DNA of 64,000 nucleotides. Origin: an uncultured Acidimicrobiales bacterium. Its GTDB lineage: Bacteria; Actinomycetota; Acidimicrobiia; Acidimicrobiales; SZUA-35. The DNA is taken from the NCBI GenBank assembly GCA_938021675.1, contig CALIFY010000039.1:1-64000 (forward strand), in the 5' to 3' direction. This document shows positions 34,160 to 42,583 of this stretch, one piece after another (position 1 is the stretch's first letter; each line of letters starts with the position of its first letter). A program made the position numbers and the translations under genes. Under the pieces are notes generated by a model, which saw only the letters and a list, made by a program, of their open reading frames with translations, was not told the DNA's origin and searched no databases.

Positions 34160-36918
34160 GCGATCCGGCCAACGGACAGCAACCGGACCGAGACCACGAG
34201 ACTCGGTCGGGTTTCGTCGACAGCCATGGGTTCGAACCAGATGAATTTCAACATCGGGCGTTCGATGCCGTCGACGATGGCCGCAACGTCATCGTCGCCG
34301 CGCCAACAGGCGCTGGCAAAACCTTGGTGGCGGAGTACGCGGTAGCAGTCGCCCTGGCCAAAGATCGGCGCCTGTTCTATACGACGCCGATCAAGGCATT
34401 GTCAAACCAGAAATACCACGATCTGGTCAAGGTCCACGGCAGAGACGAAGTCGGGTTACTCACCGGCGACAACAACATCAACGGAGACGCCCCGATCGTG
34501 GTTATGACCACCGAGGTACTTCGCAACATGCTGTATGCCGGCAACACCCTCGACCGGCTAACCGCGGTGGTTCTCGACGAGGTCCACTACCTCCAGGACG
34601 CGTATCGGGGTCCAGTGTGGGAGGAAGTCATCATTCACCTCCCACGGGCCATCCAACTGGTGTGCCTCTCGGCGACCGTGTCGAACGCCGACGAGCTGGC
34701 CGAATGGATCGAGACGGTGCGGGGCCCGACGTCACTCGTCGTAGAAACCCAGAGGCCTGTCGAGCTCACAAACCTGTACTTGGTAGGGGAGCGGGCCGGC
34801 AACCACCTGCATCTCATGAAGACGATCCAAGGACGCCGCCGTAACCCAAAGGGTGATCGCTACGATCACGACCCCCGCCGTTCCGATGGGAGTCGAGGAC
34901 GCGGTCGAGGTGATGGGCGACAACGGGGACGAGGCAAGCCGAAACGACGGTGGCGGACTCCAGACCGAGCAGATGTGGTTGCCGAACTGGACCGCAAAAA
35001 TCTTCTGCCGGCGATCCACTTCATCTTTTCCCGCGCTGGCTGCGACGATGCGGCTCGAGCGGTCTTAGCATCCGGTCTGCGGTTGACGAGCGCCGCGGAA
35101 CGAGCTCGGATCCGTGAGGTGGTTTCCGAGCACGTTCGAGTACTCGATCCCAGCGACCTCGCCATTCTTGAGTACGACCGATTCCGTCAAGGACTTGAGG
35201 CTGGAGTGGCGGCTCATCATGCCGGCATGGTCCCGCCGTTCAAAGAGGCGGTCGAGCGGTGTTTCGTCGAAGGTCTGATCAAGGTCGTGTTCGCCACCGA
35301 GACCCTGGCCCTCGGGATCAACATGCCGGCCAGAACCGTCGTCTTAGAAAAACTCAGCAAGTTCACCGGCGAGCACCACGAGTTCCTGACTCCGGCGCAA
35401 TACACACAACTCACCGGTCGAGCCGGTCGACGAGGAATCGACACTCACGGTCAGGCCGTCGTGTTGTGGTCGCCATACGTCCGCTTCGAGCAAGTCGCCG
35501 ATTTGGCGCTCAGCCGACAGTTCGTTCTGACGTCGTCGTTCCGCCCCACCTACAACATGGCGGCCAACCTCGTCAGACGATACAGCCCGGAACGAGCCAG
35601 ACAACTTCTCAACCTCTCGTTCGCCCAGTTCCGAACCGACGCCGGGGTGGTCCGGACCGAGCACCGGGTCGAGCGACTCATCGACCGTCGTGGCCAACTG
35701 GTCGGCCGTCTCGAACGCGAATTCGGCCCGATCGAAGAACTCCGAGCCGCCACTCACACCACAGGTTCCGCTGGCAGTTCGGGGGATGAGCACGATTCTC
35801 AGGCAATAGCCAACGGGCTGCTCCAAGTACGACCTGGCGACATACTCGAGATAGAAGGATCGGAGGTGCCCCGGCTGGTGGTGGCACTGGCCGTGACGTC
35901 CCGCAAAGGCGGGCGAGTGCGATTGAAAGCCGCTGATCGTGACGGCGAGGTGTACGAGTTGACACCATCCGATCTCGATCGGGCCCCGAAGGTGGCCGGC
36001 CAGGTGGAGCTTCCAGAGCCATACCTTCCCAACAGCGTCAGCTTCGTCTACGAGGCATCCCAACTCTTGTCGAGAACCCGATTGGCGGCGAAGCACAAGC
36101 GGCGCTCCCTGGCTCCCTCCGGCTCCGTAGTGTCGGCTGTCGATGTGTCGCCAGAACTACGCCGTGGCTTGTCCCGACTTGATCGTATCGAGCGTGACCT
36201 GGCTCGGGCCAAGGCGGGAGCAACCTCAACAGCCGACTCGTTGGCCGGCCGATTCGATCGGGTCATCGAGCTGCTGTCGAGACGCGGCCATATCGATGGG
36301 TGGGAGCTCGAAACGTCCGGCCAACGGCTCGCCCGGCTGTATCACGAGTGTGACCTACTCATCGTCGAAGCCCTCGATGACGGGCTATTCGATGGTCTCG
36401 GTCCAGCGGAGATCGTCGCCCTGGCCTCAACCCTGGTCTATGAGGAACGGCGAAGCGGCGGAGCCCGCCTAGAACCTTGGTACCCGTCCGGTGAGCTCCG
36501 CAGGCGGTTCCGGCAGCTCCAGGCCCGCCACCTCGATATCGTCGCCGATGAGGACGAGCTGAGGTTGCCACACACGAGAGCTCCCGATCCAGGGTTCATG
36601 GCGGTAGCTCATGGTTGGGCGGCCGGCGGCGGATTGGATGACGTTCTCGCCGACGAGGACTTTACCGGTGGCGATTTCGTCCGCAACGCAAAACAGCTCA
36701 TCGATCTACTCAGACAATTGGCCATCCTGGCCGGCGACCCAAACACAGCCACTTCGGCGAGACAGGGCGCCGAAGCGGTCCATCGTGATCTCGTCGCCGC
36801 ATCTTCGAACATTAACGCCAGCGATGATACAACGCCGGCCGAAACCGACGACGATAACGACGATGGTCGGGAGGATCAGCCAGACTCCGAGTCCGACCCG
36901 CCACCGCTCGACCAATGA
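34156..36918 (+). CDS. helY: Ski2/Mtr4-like RNA helicase HelY
   Basis: A 920-residue superfamily 2 helicase. The N-terminal RecA domain has a Q-motif region (FEPDEFQHRAFDAV), motif I APTGAGKT near residue 50, motif II DEVHYL near 142 and motif III SATVSN. The second RecA domain has TETLALGINMPARTVV and QLTGRAGRRG (motif VI). An insert at about 225-270 is rich in Arg, Gly and Asp and looks disordered; the C-terminal part holds the ratchet and a DSHCT-like helical domain. Its role in actinobacterial RNA metabolism is inferred from eukaryotic relatives. TTG start overlaps tatC by 4 nt; the acidic tail overlaps the next gene by 4 nt. Confidence 0.92.
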   Translation: MSDPANGQQPDRDHETRSGFVDSHGFEPDEFQHRAFDAVDDGRNVIVAAPTGAGKTLVAEYAVAVALAKDRRLFYTTPIKALSNQKYHDLVKVHGRDEVGLLTGDNNINGDAPIVVMTTEVLRNMLYAGNTLDRLTAVVLDEVHYLQDAYRGPVWEEVIIHLPRAIQLVCLSATVSNADELAEWIETVRGPTSLVVETQRPVELTNLYLVGERAGNHLHLMKTIQGRRRNPKGDRYDHDPRRSDGSRGRGRGDGRQRGRGKPKRRWRTPDRADVVAELDRKNLLPAIHFIFSRAGCDDAARAVLASGLRLTSAAERARIREVVSEHVRVLDPSDLAILEYDRFRQGLEAGVAAHHAGMVPPFKEAVERCFVEGLIKVVFATETLALGINMPARTVVLEKLSKFTGEHHEFLTPAQYTQLTGRAGRRGIDTHGQAVVLWSPYVRFEQVADLALSRQFVLTSSFRPTYNMAANLVRRYSPERARQLLNLSFAQFRTDAGVVRTEHRVERLIDRRGQLVGRLEREFGPIEELRAATHTTGSAGSSGDEHDSQAIANGLLQVRPGDILEIEGSEVPRLVVALAVTSRKGGRVRLKAADRDGEVYELTPSDLDRAPKVAGQVELPEPYLPNSVSFVYEASQLLSRTRLAAKHKRRSLAPSGSVVSAVDVSPELRRGLSRLDRIERDLARAKAGATSTADSLAGRFDRVIELLSRRGHIDGWELETSGQRLARLYHECDLLIVEALDDGLFDGLGPAEIVALASTLVYEERRSGGARLEPWYPSGELRRRFRQLQARHLDIVADEDELRLPHTRAPDPGFMAVAHGWAAGGGLDDVLADEDFTGGDFVRNAKQLIDLLRQLAILAGDPNTATSARQGAEAVHRDLVAASSNINASDDTTPAETDDDNDDGREDQPDSESDPPPLDQ

Positions 36919-37517
36919 CCATCGAACGAGGGGAGAGGTGGGGGCAACCCGTCTCCCAGCCACGAGATGTATGCGCGTTCACCACCGACGCCGACCTGGC
37001 GAAGGCAGCCGCCGACGCGCTGGCGTCCGGTGTGTCACTGACGGCGGAGGTAGCCGAGGGCGATGTCCTTCGGTCGCTCGGCCTTACCCATCCTCGGCCG
37101 GTCGAAGAACGCCATGCCTACCCGTTCGATCTGGGCCTGGCCCGCCTCGACGGGTCTGACCCGCACCCGTTTGTTGCCCACCTCATCGCCAGCGGTCGCG
37201 GTCTAAGCGGCCCGCTGGTAGCGATCATGAACGTACCTTCGCTCGGCCGGTTTCGGCTTGGGCCACGCGCCCACCCGAACGATGGACGGCTCGACGTCAC
37301 CGCCGGGCGGTTGCCGTTGCTTCAACGGTGGGAAGCGCGACGTCGGGCACTGTCCGGCTCTCATCTCCCACACCCCGATCTCGCAACGAGCCGAGTCGAT
37401 CGATGGGAAACCGCGCTGACAAAACCGGTGCCGATCAAGCTCGACGGTACTGCCCGTGGCCGAGCCAGACGGATCGAAGTCACCTTGCAACCAGATGCCC
37501 TTACCGTCATCGCTTGA
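36915..37517 (+). CDS. Lone C-terminal domain of a diacylglycerol/sphingosine kinase-like protein
   Basis: A 200-residue protein that matches only the second half of the DAGK/YegS lipid-kinase family. Family features seen: FDLGLARLDGSDPHPFVAHLI, GPLVAIMNV, then PRAHPNDGRLDVTAGRLP, and the C-terminal VPIKLDGTARGRARRIEV. The nucleotide-binding domain with GGDGT is missing, and the N-terminal 60 residues do not replace it. It may therefore bind a lipid or act with another subunit rather than phosphorylate alone. The ATGA overlap with helY shows coupling to the tat-helY operon. No frameshift or upstream remnant of the missing domain was found, since the upstream sequence is helY. Confidence 0.75.
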   Translation: MTIERGERWGQPVSQPRDVCAFTTDADLAKAAADALASGVSLTAEVAEGDVLRSLGLTHPRPVEERHAYPFDLGLARLDGSDPHPFVAHLIASGRGLSGPLVAIMNVPSLGRFRLGPRAHPNDGRLDVTAGRLPLLQRWEARRRALSGSHLPHPDLATSRVDRWETALTKPVPIKLDGTARGRARRIEVTLQPDALTVIA

Positions 37518-37730
37518 ATATTTAGCAGCGCGGGAGTAAGTCGGCACGACGTCGGTTGGTCAACAATCGACAGGCTTCTGTGTCTTGGTCCGCCCTCTAC
37601 GGCCGATCTGGCCCTAACCTCTCTGGCCGACGGGGTCGCAACCTCCAGCGGCTGCTACCCGAGTTTCGTCGTCGACCCCGGCGGAGCGTCGCCCACCGGA
37701 ACTGTTCTCGTGGGAGAGGAAGGTTGTGTA

Positions 37731-39347
37731 ATGAGTGCGTATGTGACGGAGGACTTCACCGGCGAGGAGCAGGACGTTCTTCGCCGATACTTCACCAACC
37801 TGGATCAACCGGTTTTCGCCCTCGTCAACCTTCCGGAGGTAGTCAAGGGCGCCCTGTTCGCCCGCTACTCTCGATCGCCGAAGAGCCTTCGTCGTCTATT
37901 CCTCGATGAGTTCGTCGGCGAGCTAGACATCGAAGGTGATGCCTCGATTGATGCCACCATCGGATTGGATCGAGCCGAGGAGCTCTATGAGCGGATCTTT
38001 ATCGAGTACGGCGACGACTCGGTGGCCCAACTCGGCGGCATTCACCTAGCTTGCGAACAAGCATCGAACCTGCTGACCAAAATCTTGGAGTGGGGCCGGC
38101 TCGCCGCATACCTGGAACAGTCCACCCGGTACATCGCCTACGATTCACGACCCTCAGGTCGGTACCGCTACTACCGAGATCCCGACCTGCTGTCGTCGCC
38201 CCTGGGGACCCGGTACATCGGGGATCTCGACCGAATGTTCGAGACGTATGCCTCGCTGGCGCCGATCGTCCAAGATCATGTTCGTCGGCTCACACCGAAG
38301 GATCCAAGCGACAGCGATTTCGTGTACCGCATGGCTGTGAAGGCCAAAGCCCTCGATGCGGTTCGGGGTATTCTGCCCGCTGCAGCTCAATCAAACGTGG
38401 GAATCTACGCCACCGGCCAGAGCTACGAGCAGCTGATCGTTCGGATGAGGGCCGACCCACTTCCCGAAGCTCGAGCGTACGCCGACCTCATGCTGACCGA
38501 GTTGCGGAAAGTCATTCCCTCGTTCGTGAAACGGGTAGATCGGCCAGACCGAGGCCAAGAGACGAGCAACTACCTCGAAGCAAATCGTCGTGCCATGGAA
38601 TCGTTGACCAACGACTTACTTGGCGATGTCGACGTCCATGACGATGAGGAACGAGTTGAACTCGTCGACTTCGACCCGGACGCCGAGATCAAACTCGTGG
38701 CGTCCATGCTGTATGCCTTCAGCCACCTATCGGAGCGATCTATCGAAGATCGCGTCCGTCAGATGTCGGTCGACGACCGCATCGCGGTGATCCGGGCATA
38801 CAACGGTGATCGACGGAACCGTCGGCATAGGCCGGGCCGAGCCACCGAGCGGCCCTTTTACCGGTTCGATGTGTTGTCCGACTACGGGGCGTTCCGCGAC
38901 CTGCAACGGCATCGCATGTTGACCGTCGAGTGGCAAAAACTCAATCCGTACCATGGCTACTGCCGGCCGGACCTGATCGAAGACGCCGGGGTCGCTGCCG
39001 AGTACGACGAGGCGATGACCCGGTCAGCTGAGCTGTTCGAAGCTCTTCGAGATGGCGGTTACACGGCCCATGCACCGTACGCAGTGGCATTGGCGTACCG
39101 GGTGCGGTTCAATCTGAACCTGAACGCCCGGTCGGCGATGCATACCCTGGAACTTCGAAGCACGCCCCAGGGTCACCCCACGTATCGGGCCGTCGTACAG
39201 CGGATGCACAGCCTCATCGAAAAAGAGGCGGGTCATCGGGCCATCGCAGCTATGATGACGTTCGTCAACCACTCCTCTGAGGCGGAGCTTGAGCGGTTGG
39301 ATGCAGAAAGACGGGCAGAAGCGAAGCGGACAGGTAGCGCTGTCTAA
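37731..39347 (+). CDS. Tandem ThyX-fold protein (FAD-dependent thymidylate synthase-like)
   Basis: A 538-residue protein with two ThyX-like halves. In the N-terminal half, residues 121-134 read WGRLAAYLEQSTRY, matching the ThyX signature RHRxxSxNExSxRY with the RHR lost but the E-x-S-x-R-Y end kept. In the C-terminal half, Arg393-His394-Arg395 (LQRHRMLTVEWQ) keep RHR while the serine part is lost; TLELRSTPQGHPTYRAVVQRM is the following conserved helix. Single-domain ThyX is about 220-250 residues and tetrameric. Whether this longer homologue makes dTMP is uncertain. The ATG at 37731 has GGAGAGGAAGG upstream. It is 213 nt after the DAGK-like gene and 56 nt before the transglycosylase. Confidence 0.78.
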   Translation: MSAYVTEDFTGEEQDVLRRYFTNLDQPVFALVNLPEVVKGALFARYSRSPKSLRRLFLDEFVGELDIEGDASIDATIGLDRAEELYERIFIEYGDDSVAQLGGIHLACEQASNLLTKILEWGRLAAYLEQSTRYIAYDSRPSGRYRYYRDPDLLSSPLGTRYIGDLDRMFETYASLAPIVQDHVRRLTPKDPSDSDFVYRMAVKAKALDAVRGILPAAAQSNVGIYATGQSYEQLIVRMRADPLPEARAYADLMLTELRKVIPSFVKRVDRPDRGQETSNYLEANRRAMESLTNDLLGDVDVHDDEERVELVDFDPDAEIKLVASMLYAFSHLSERSIEDRVRQMSVDDRIAVIRAYNGDRRNRRHRPGRATERPFYRFDVLSDYGAFRDLQRHRMLTVEWQKLNPYHGYCRPDLIEDAGVAAEYDEAMTRSAELFEALRDGGYTAHAPYAVALAYRVRFNLNLNARSAMHTLELRSTPQGHPTYRAVVQRMHSLIEKEAGHRAIAAMMTFVNHSSEAELERLDAERRAEAKRTGSAV

Positions 39348-39403
39348 CCGTTTTGTCGATCTGGTCCTATTGGGGCCCCGTCTTTTCGCTAGGAGAACTG
39401 GAC

Positions 39404-40309
39404 ATGGCACGCACCGCCACGTTCCCAATTTCGAACACCAAAAGTCTGCCAAGAAGCTACGGCCGTGCCTTGGCCAAGCCAGTAGTGGCCATTCTGGTGG
39501 CCTTTGTCGTGTCGGTGGCACTCGTGTCACCGGTCCACGCTGAGGAGCACGAGGTCCAACCCGGCGAATCGCTGTCGGTCATCGCGCGACGACACGGTGT
39601 GTCGAGCGAAGAACTTGCCGCGGCAAACGGGATCTCCGATCTCCACCTCGTGACGGTCGGCCAGGTATTGCAGATTCCAGGCTCCGAGCCCGCCGTCCAC
39701 ATCGTCCGCCCTGGCGAAACGCTCGATCGAATCGCTGATCGAGTCGGTGTCCGCCGGGCCGACGTCGTCTCACTAAACAACCTTGGCGACCCCAACCAAA
39801 TTCGGCCTGGCCAAAGGCTACTGATTCCGAACGATCGCTCGGTGCCGGAGTCAGCAGATCCGGCAGCCGGATACCACCAGCTGCCAGGACGGCTCCGCAC
39901 ACATCCCGAACGCCTCAAGTTGATACCGAGTTTTGAGCGATGGTCGCAAAAATACGGCGTGCCAACAGATCTGCTGATGGCCGTCGCCTACCGCGAGTCT
40001 GGCTGGCAGAGTTCCGTCGTCAGCCACAAGGGAGCGGTGGGCGTCGGTCAACTTCTGCCGACGACATCGACCTGGGTCGCCCGGGACCTGCTAGCCAGCC
40101 CCGAACTCGATCCCCGAGACCCCGACGACAACATCCGAATGAGTGCCCGTCTACTCCGGTGGCTCATCGGGCATATGGGCAGCGAGAAGCGGGCTCTCGC
40201 CGGTTACTATCAGGGACCGGGCTCGGTTCGCTCTAGAGGGCTGTTTGACGACACTCAGGAGTACATCACGAACATCACCCAGCTCCGCTCAAGGTTTCGA
40301 CAAGGGTGA
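39404..40309 (+). CDS. Secreted lytic transglycosylase with two LysM domains
   Basis: A 301-residue exported protein. The signal peptide runs to about residue 46 (VSPVHAEEHE). LysM domains lie at about 48-92 (VQPGESLSVIARRHGV) and 98-142 (VRPGETLDRIADRVGV) and should bind peptidoglycan. A transglycosylase SLT domain follows at about 175-295, with the catalytic Glu198 in YRESGW and the family's GAVGVGQLLPTT and GYYQGPGSV motifs. It should cut glycan strands of the cell wall. The ATG at 39404 has AGGAG 8 nt upstream; an in-frame ATG 17 codons earlier has no such site. Confidence 0.9.
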   Translation: MARTATFPISNTKSLPRSYGRALAKPVVAILVAFVVSVALVSPVHAEEHEVQPGESLSVIARRHGVSSEELAAANGISDLHLVTVGQVLQIPGSEPAVHIVRPGETLDRIADRVGVRRADVVSLNNLGDPNQIRPGQRLLIPNDRSVPESADPAAGYHQLPGRLRTHPERLKLIPSFERWSQKYGVPTDLLMAVAYRESGWQSSVVSHKGAVGVGQLLPTTSTWVARDLLASPELDPRDPDDNIRMSARLLRWLIGHMGSEKRALAGYYQGPGSVRSRGLFDDTQEYITNITQLRSRFRQG

Positions 40310-40446
40310 TTTTTGAGCCGCTGACCGAGGTTGCGGCAGGTTCTTACGAGTTTCTCGAAAGAATCCGCTCGGGGAGTAACAAAGTTGGGCCTGAACGGGC
40401 TAGAGTCCGGCCGTTCCTGCCTATGGTCCACTAAGAGGCTGAGCCG

Positions 40447-40962
40447 ATGACAGACGAAGAAATCGAAGACGACGAGACTACTGAGGGCGACATCGAGATA
40501 GACCTGGAATTCGAGGATGGCCCGAGCGAGACCGAAGTAGTCGATGAGGATCTAGACGAGAACCTCGTCATCGACGACGATCTCGAAAACTTCGATGCCG
40601 TCGCCACCGATAGCGACGACACCGTCCCCGCCGTAGTCGAGGAAGAGGACGACGACGAGCCAGAAGCGTCGCGCCCCAAAGCTCGCAAGGTCGACGATGA
40701 CGAAGAGGAAGACGACGACGACGAGGACCCCGACGATGTCGAGGCTGACCTCGACGCAATCCTGCGCGACCGACTCGCAGCCTCCGAAGACGACGATGAC
40801 GAAGAAGAGTCCGACGGCAGTGAGCGAAGCACCTCATCGGCCCAAAGAAGCGTTGGCCAGGAAGTCGTGTGCCAGAGTTGTTTCTTGCTGGTGAACCCCA
40901 GCCAAGTTACTCGTGACCCCGATCCCCGTTGCCCCCACTGCGGCGAGCCCATCGATCTCTAG
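40447..40962 (+). CDS. Highly acidic protein with a C-terminal zinc ribbon (DUF4193-like)
   Basis: A 171-residue protein. Residues 1-135 are strongly acidic with runs of Asp and Glu, including EADLDAILRDRLAASEDD; the C-terminal part has CQSC and CPHC (about 144-163), a zinc ribbon. The layout resembles actinobacterial DUF4193 proteins, which share an acidic region followed by CxxC-hallmarked ribbon, but the assignment is tentative. A ribosome-binding site (AAGAGG) lies about 8 nt upstream of the ATG. Function unknown; such proteins may interact with RNA polymerase or ribosomes (inference). Confidence 0.75.
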   Translation: MTDEEIEDDETTEGDIEIDLEFEDGPSETEVVDEDLDENLVIDDDLENFDAVATDSDDTVPAVVEEEDDDEPEASRPKARKVDDDEEEDDDDEDPDDVEADLDAILRDRLAASEDDDDEEESDGSERSTSSAQRSVGQEVVCQSCFLLVNPSQVTRDPDPRCPHCGEPIDL

Positions 40963-41004
40963 CCGCTCCAGGCGCCCGGTGTCCATGTGGCATGCTGAGA
41001 TGAG

Positions 41005-41010
41005 TACGAT
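41005..41010 (+). promoter_or_regulatory. Predicted -10 element of the next gene
   Basis: TACGAT lies 6 nt before the ATG at 41017; no Shine-Dalgarno sequence is present. Confidence 0.4.
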
Positions 41011-41016
41011 GACGGG

Positions 41017-41655
41017 ATGGACGAAGAGGACGGGCAAAACCCGCTTGACCAGCTCGTAGATCTACTCGTCTACGCTCCGGTCGGCTTGTTGTACGAGTAC
41101 CAGAACGTTATGCCGCGGTTGGTCCGGAGGGGCAAAAGTCAGGTTCAGCTCGCCCGAGTTGTGGGCAAGTTGGCCGTCGACCGCGGGAAAGACGGCCCGA
41201 TGGCCACCGCGAATCAGGTGGGCGAACTGATGAGTTTGGTGGTGACGAGGGGGCTTACCGACTTCGGGGAGGCCATCGGTCTTGCGCCGCCATCCAACCC
41301 TCGGAGCACAACAGCTCCAGCCGCTTCGCCACCACCACCACCACCGCCGACGGCGGCCGATCGAGTCGGCCATCAAGAGCAACCGGCGCTACACGACAAC
41401 AACCAAGTTCTGGTCGCAGGCGGTGGAGAGGTCGTAGACATCGACGACGGGGCCACTGGTGAGCCTGAGCCAGGCACCGACCAGACCGAGGAACTGCCAC
41501 TGCCGATAGCCGGCTACGACGAGCTGACGGCGAAGGTGATCATTCCTCTCCTCGACGAACTAGACCCGGATCAGCTAGCCCGGATCCGGGCACATGAGGA
41601 AGCGAATCGAGCGCGAAAGACAGTCCTCGGCAAGCTCGAACGGCTGGACGGTTGA
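41017..41655 (+). CDS. Conserved actinobacterial-type protein with Pro-rich linker, function unknown
   Basis: A 212-residue protein in three parts: an N-terminal helical region (1-90, PLDQLVDLLVYAPVGLLYEYQ and GPMATANQVGELMSLV), a disordered Pro/Ala/Glu-rich linker with a run of seven Pro (about 108-114), and a C-terminal helical module (about 165-210, PIAGYDELTAKVIIPLLDEL then ARIRAHEEANRARKTVLGKL). The last module resembles a short helical domain that occurs in many actinobacterial proteins of unknown role. Its stop shares one base with the start of the GNAT gene (TGATG), so the two are coupled. Confidence 0.72.
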   Translation: MDEEDGQNPLDQLVDLLVYAPVGLLYEYQNVMPRLVRRGKSQVQLARVVGKLAVDRGKDGPMATANQVGELMSLVVTRGLTDFGEAIGLAPPSNPRSTTAPAASPPPPPPPTAADRVGHQEQPALHDNNQVLVAGGGEVVDIDDGATGEPEPGTDQTEELPLPIAGYDELTAKVIIPLLDELDPDQLARIRAHEEANRARKTVLGKLERLDG

Positions 41656-42119
41656 TGGAGTCAGCACGGGACGCCGTGTTGGACGACGTCACGGTCATCG
41701 ACCAAATCGCCACCGCTCACCGCAAACAGATGCTCGACAAACGCGGCGGCGAGATGTTCTTGAAACGCGAGGCGGGAGCCATATCGGTTTCAGAGCGGGC
41801 TGCTACCGCCATCGACGATGAGGACAGCCTGGTCGTCGTTGGAACCTATGACGGCGTCGTGTTCGGCTATGGACTGGTTCGGTACGAGACCCTGGTCGAC
41901 GGCGGCTCGCTGGCGCGACTTGAAGACTTCATCGTCGAACCTGAAGCGAGAGCGGTCGGGATCGGCGAGGCGATGATGAACCGGATAGTCGATCAAGCCA
42001 CCTCACGGGGCTGTGTCGGTATCGACTCATCGGCCTTGCCTGGTGATCGAGAGACGAAGAACTTCTTCGAGTCGTTCGGGTTAAAGGCCCGCATGCTCGT
42101 CGTGCACCGCCCATTGTGA
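41655..42119 (+). CDS. GNAT-family N-acetyltransferase
   Basis: A 154-residue acetyltransferase. The acetyl-CoA-binding motif is LARLEDFIVEPEARAVGIGEAMM (about 88-110; read as V-x-x-x-x-R-x-x-G-I-G-E variant), preceded by strands VVVGTYDGVVFGYGLVRYE. The acceptor is unknown. The ATG at 41655 shares its A with the previous stop codon; a TTG one codon earlier is possible. Its stop overlaps the start of the NUDIX gene (GTGA). Confidence 0.82.
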   Translation: MESARDAVLDDVTVIDQIATAHRKQMLDKRGGEMFLKREAGAISVSERAATAIDDEDSLVVVGTYDGVVFGYGLVRYETLVDGGSLARLEDFIVEPEARAVGIGEAMMNRIVDQATSRGCVGIDSSALPGDRETKNFFESFGLKARMLVVHRPL

Positions 42120-42532
42120 CGGCTGCAGGGCCCGAGACCTGCATAAGCGCCATCGTGGGGCACACCGGGGCGCTGCTCATGGTGCGCAGGGGACGAGGGC
42201 CGTCTGCCGGGCTGTGGTCCGTGCCTGGAGGCCGGGTCAAGGTGGGGGAGACGCTAGCGGCGGCCGTTGAACGTGAAGTGGCGGAAGAGACCAGTGTCGA
42301 TGTCGAGTGCGGCGACTTGGTCGGTGTTGCCGAGCGATTGGAGCCCGAAGGCCACTACATAATCCTCAGTTTCGCCGCCCGGTGCCGGTCCACAGAACGA
42401 CCATCACCTATCGCCGGTGATGACGCAGACGATGCACGATGGGTACGGCGTTCAGAGGTCGACAAGTTGGATCTTGTCGACGGCCTGCTCGATTTCCTAT
42501 ACGAGAACGGCGTACTTACCGAAGAAACTTGA
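42116..42532 (+). CDS. NUDIX hydrolase
   Basis: A 138-residue pyrophosphohydrolase with a nearly complete Nudix box GRVKVGETLAAAVEREVAEETSV (G-x5-E-x7-REUxEExxU; read in parts), the last Gly replaced by Ser. VLFDFLYENG at the end and WSVPGG before the box are typical of the ADP-ribose or 8-oxo-dGTP type, substrate not determined. GTG start overlapped with the GNAT gene by 4 nt. Last of a coupled run of three genes; a perfect hairpin follows. Confidence 0.88.
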   Translation: MTAAGPETCISAIVGHTGALLMVRRGRGPSAGLWSVPGGRVKVGETLAAAVEREVAEETSVDVECGDLVGVAERLEPEGHYIILSFAARCRSTERPSPIAGDDADDARWVRRSEVDKLDLVDGLLDFLYENGVLTEET

Positions 42533-42576
42533 CCGACCGTTGCCGACGCTGTTCACGGCGCCGGCAACGGTCGGTC
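42531..42576. terminator. Perfect 15-bp hairpin between convergent genes
   Basis: GACCGACCGTTGCCG (42531-42545) pairs exactly with CGGCAACGGTCGGTC (42562-42576) around a 16-nt loop. It overlaps the end of the NUDIX gene and lies before the end of the convergent minus-strand gene, so it probably stops transcription from both sides. Confidence 0.75.
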
Positions 42577-42583
42577 CAATAGT

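Noticed and set aside
40431-40952. Minus-strand Ser-rich frame
   Set aside because: It is the reverse complement of the Asp/Glu-rich gene at 40447; the Ser runs only mirror GAC/GAA codons.
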